A DNA stretch of 64,000 nucleotides from Curtobacterium pusillum (lineage in GTDB: Bacteria > Actinomycetota > Actinomycetes > Actinomycetales > Microbacteriaceae), in the NCBI RefSeq assembly GCF_007680845.1, contig NZ_VEIY01000004.1:1-64000 (forward strand). The letters are read 5' to 3'. A program made the translations under genes and the position numbers. How positions within the stretch are numbered: the first letter of the stretch is position 1; the number at the start of each line of letters is the position of its first letter. This document shows positions 61,612-64,000 of the stretch, in pieces. The notes beneath the pieces are model-generated. The model made no database searches, was not told the origin of the DNA, and was given only the letters and a program-made list of their open reading frames with translations.

Positions 61612-62049
61612 GTGCCACTCGAAGTCGACAAGGTCGTCTGCTACGTGATCCACGACGGACACATCCTCGTCTTCACCCACGACACCGTTGCGTTGACACG
61701 GACTGGGGTGCGGGTGCCCGCCGGGACCATCGAGTGCGGCGAGACGCCCGAGCGCGCTGCGGAGCGAGAGCTGTTCGAGGAGACCGGCCGCTCAGGCAGT
61801 GTGGTGCGGTCGCTGGGTACGGAGCGGTACGACGTGCGACCTGCCCGGGACGAGATCGCTGTCCGTCACTTCTTCCTCATGTCCCTCCAACAGGCGGACG
61901 TCACCGAGCGGTGGCGAGCCGGGGAACGCTCCCGAGCGGACGGAGGGGAGGAGGTCAGCTGGACCTGCTGGTGGATGCCGCTCCGGGACGCACATGTCCT
62001 CGCGGCCGGGCTCGGTGCGCGGCTCGGCTGGGCAGCAGCGGACCGGTAG
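61612..62049 (+). CDS. Nudix hydrolase
   Basis: 145 aa. Nudix box from PAGTIECGETPERAA to ERELFEETGR matches the GX5EX7REUXEEXG pattern with all key acids. The family hydrolyses nucleoside diphosphates linked to another moiety; the substrate is open. The GTG is 6 nt after TACCGT (61600-61605): leaderless. Confidence 0.9.
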   Translation: MPLEVDKVVCYVIHDGHILVFTHDTVALTRTGVRVPAGTIECGETPERAAERELFEETGRSGSVVRSLGTERYDVRPARDEIAVRHFFLMSLQQADVTERWRAGERSRADGGEEVSWTCWWMPLRDAHVLAAGLGARLGWAAADR

Positions 62050-62072
62050 CCGATCGCCACCCGATCAGGACG

Positions 62073-62110
62073 GACGGGAGGGCGGGGTACCCGATCCCGC
62101 CCCTCCCGTC
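62073..62110. terminator. hairpin between convergent genes
   Basis: GACGGGAGGGCGGGGT pairs with the arm ending CCCCTCCCGTC at 62110. A variant member of the dispersed repeat family, between the Nudix and GAF genes. Confidence 0.72.
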
Positions 62111-62169
62111 TTCGTCGCGCCCGCGCCGTCCGGCACGGGGCGCTTCACCAGACCCGAAGCTGGTGAAGT

Positions 62170-63228
62170 TCAGAGCCCGTACAGGGCGTTGCGTGCCAGG
62201 ACGGCGAAGTCGCGCAGGAGGTCGAGCTCGACGGCGTCCTCCCCACGTGGAGCCGGGTCGAACACGCAGACCGCGCCGACCCGGGTCCCGTCCAGGTCCT
62301 CCAACGGATGGCCCGCGTAGAAGCGGATCCGCCCTCGTCGCGCGAGTTGCGGACGGCTCCTGTCCCATGCGTCCCCGACGACCGTCGGTCCTGAGCGCAG
62401 CACCGTCGTGCGGCAGAAGGAGTCCTGCAGCGCTCCGGTTCCGCGAGGGATCCCCAGACTCGCGGCGGACCACTGCCGTCCCGCCGGCAGGAAGGTGATG
62501 GCGGCCCCGTTCGTGCGGAAGAGCTCGGTCATGTGCTGCACCATCCGGTCGAGGGCCGCATCGGCCGGGGCGTCCACGATGCCCAGGCGACGGATGGCTT
62601 CGTAGCGGTGCTCGATCGGCTGCGGCCCCGAGCGGAGCCACTGCGGGCTCCCGGCGCGGGCGCGCTGCTGCTCGAGCAGCAGGTGCGTGACCTCGAGGAA
62701 GAGCGGCGGGGTGCACGTGGTCGCGTCGGTGTCCACGCCGAGCACGACCAGGTCTCGTCGCGCCTGCTGCAACGCGGTCACGAGGGCGGCCTGGTCCTCC
62801 TTGTGCGCCAGCGCGAGCACGATCTCCGCGGTCGGCGCCAGCTGCGGTCGGAGCTGATCGACCAGGACGAGCGCTTCCTCGGCTGCGCCGACGACCGCGG
62901 TGGTCGTCGTGCGGCTGTGGACGACGCTGCCGGACAGGCAGACCACCACGACGTCGTAGTTGGTGACGTGGATCCCGCTCCCGGCCGAGACCAGCGTCTG
63001 GCCGGACCAGCTCGACCAGGGCACCGCGGTCACGTCGGCACCACGTCCGGAGCGTGCAGCCAACGCGACCGCCATCGTCCGCGAGGCATGGTGCAGGGAC
63101 TCTCCGGGCGCGAACACCGCGTCGCCGAACACGAGGATCCGGTCCGCGTCCTGGCCGCTCGCCGACGCGGTCACGACACGCGGCGGGAGCGGACGGTCGA
63201 ACAGCGGTGGGGCTTCCAGCACGGTCAT
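62170..63228 (-). CDS. GAF-domain protein with SGNH-like N-terminus
   Basis: 352 aa. The GGGAGG sequence fits the ATG at 63228 (6 nt spacing), not the ATG six bases earlier. The N-terminal 170 residues look like an SGNH-hydrolase fold (RILVFGDAVFAPGESLHHAS, YDVVVVCLSG) but the catalytic Ser of GDS is Ala in GDAVFAPG. The C-terminal GAF domain is about residues 205-352 (RRLGIVDAPADAALDRMVQH, RIRFYAGHPLEDLDGTRVGA, CVFDP). Sensor role inferred. Confidence 0.75.
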   Translation of the reverse strand: MTVLEAPPLFDRPLPPRVVTASASGQDADRILVFGDAVFAPGESLHHASRTMAVALAARSGRGADVTAVPWSSWSGQTLVSAGSGIHVTNYDVVVVCLSGSVVHSRTTTTAVVGAAEEALVLVDQLRPQLAPTAEIVLALAHKEDQAALVTALQQARRDLVVLGVDTDATTCTPPLFLEVTHLLLEQQRARAGSPQWLRSGPQPIEHRYEAIRRLGIVDAPADAALDRMVQHMTELFRTNGAAITFLPAGRQWSAASLGIPRGTGALQDSFCRTTVLRSGPTVVGDAWDRSRPQLARRGRIRFYAGHPLEDLDGTRVGAVCVFDPAPRGEDAVELDLLRDFAVLARNALYGL

Positions 63229-63389
63229 CTTCATCCTCCCTGTCCGAGGCAGCTGCTCGTGGACTTCGACGGTGGGAATCGACGGTAGACAGGCCCCGAG
63301 GACACGCGCCATCCGCTGCGCGCGGAGTCACCGTCGGTGAGCGCGGGATCGTGCCCGGTGGACGTGGACGCGGCCGGTAGAGTCGCGCC

Positions 63390-64000
63390 ATGACCGGGAG
63401 TGCAGTGGAGATGTTCGCCTCCCATCGAGTCGCCGCCAGCACGACCGTGGACGAGGCCGCCGCCGTGCTCGGCGAGGTGTTCCTCCCGGTGCAGATCACC
63501 CCGTCCGAGCCCGCCCCGGGCCTGCGCATGCACCTCAACGCGCTCACGGCGGGGCGGATCACCTTTGGGTACATGCACTTCCGCGAGGCCGTCCGGATGC
63601 GCACGGCGGAGCCGGTCAACTACCACCTCGACATCCCCGTCCGGTCGGAGACGACCATGCGGACTGCCCCGGGGAGGCGGTTCCGGGGGACCGAGCAGAC
63701 CGCCGGGGTCTTCATGCCGGGGCGATCGGTGGAGCTCGACTGCAGCGACTGGTTCGCGCAGGTCGCGATCATGATCCCGCACCGCGACCTGCAGACCGAG
63801 CTGGAGCTGTTGTTGGACGCGCCGGCCTCGACACCGCTCGACTTCGATGCCGAGTTCGACCTCACGACCGACGGCGGCCGGGCCGTGTCGCAGGCCGTCC
63901 GGCTCGTCGACGAGGCCTCCCGGCTGACGCCGGGCCTCCTCGAACACCCACTCGCGGTCCGCAGCCTCGAGCAGGTGTTCCTGCACAGCCTGCTGCTCGG
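63390..64000 (+). CDS. AraC-family regulator, N-terminal part (runs off the window)
   Basis: 203 codons are visible and remain open to the edge. The sequence is the AraC-binding-like domain (cupin type): GRITFGYMHFREAVRMRTAE, YHLDIPVRSETTMR, TAGVFMPGRSVELDCSDWFA. The helix-turn-helix pair would lie beyond 64000. The ATG is 6 nt after TAGAGT (63378-63383): leaderless. It diverges from the GAF gene. Confidence 0.85.
   Translation, partial: MTGSAVEMFASHRVAASTTVDEAAAVLGEVFLPVQITPSEPAPGLRMHLNALTAGRITFGYMHFREAVRMRTAEPVNYHLDIPVRSETTMRTAPGRRFRGTEQTAGVFMPGRSVELDCSDWFAQVAIMIPHRDLQTELELLLDAPASTPLDFDAEFDLTTDGGRAVSQAVRLVDEASRLTPGLLEHPLAVRSLEQVFLHSLLL

Overview
The window is high-GC actinobacterial DNA. 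Gene order and protein flavour point to Microbacteriaceae, probably Curtobacterium or a close relative (inferred by eye, no search run). The left part keeps the order seen in Mycobacterium tuberculosis Rv1691-Rv1701: TPR-like protein, HAD phosphatase, small protein, tlyA, nadK, recN, pyrG, Nudix, xerD. Many genes have GTG starts, and at least fourteen begin 6-8 nt after a TAnnnT -10 box, so they are probably leaderless.

Layout. 1-155: 3' end of a 5S rRNA and the rrn terminator. 300-10467: the conserved core block. 10513-32751: ordinary accessory and housekeeping genes, namely secreted and membrane small proteins, two luciferase-like oxidoreductases, several regulator/efflux or regulator/enzyme pairs with visible operators (ArsR-type/MFS, TetR/SDR, TetR/GH3 glucosidase), a DUF3516 helicase, RNase HI, a LysM lipoprotein and an aldo/keto reductase. 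32985-37022: the nrdHIEF class Ib ribonucleotide reductase operon behind two NrdR-type boxes. 37057-38721: a 1.6-kb patch between identical 30-nt repeats, holding an unknown gene and a truncated enoyl-CoA hydratase.

39678-52632: the most distinctive region. A GntR/UTRA regulator is followed by a one-direction cluster: oligopeptide-type ABC importer (two permeases, binding lipoprotein, fused double ATPase), an isochorismatase-fold amidohydrolase, two tandem NtaA/DszA-type flavin monooxygenases, two flavin reductases, an FMN reductase, an alpha/beta-hydrolase without the usual serine nucleophile, and a PnuC-type transporter. It combines parts known from the EDTA (Epp/Emo) and pyrimidine (Rut) systems. 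The logic would be import, flavin-dependent oxidative cleavage, then hydrolysis, with its own reduced-flavin supply. The substrate is unknown.

53032-58703: an islet bounded by two direct copies of the 3' end of mesD. It carries secreted and membrane proteins plus two frameshifted genes (serine hydrolase, CPBP protease). 58468-61577: mesD and mesX, a folate-independent methionine synthase pair, divergent from a LysR regulator whose start codon lies in a perfect palindrome. The window ends with a Nudix gene, a GAF-domain protein and a truncated AraC-type regulator.

A dispersed hairpin repeat with core GGAGGCGCGG recurs about a dozen times, mostly at 3' gene ends. No tRNA, CRISPR array, transposase or integrase gene was seen.
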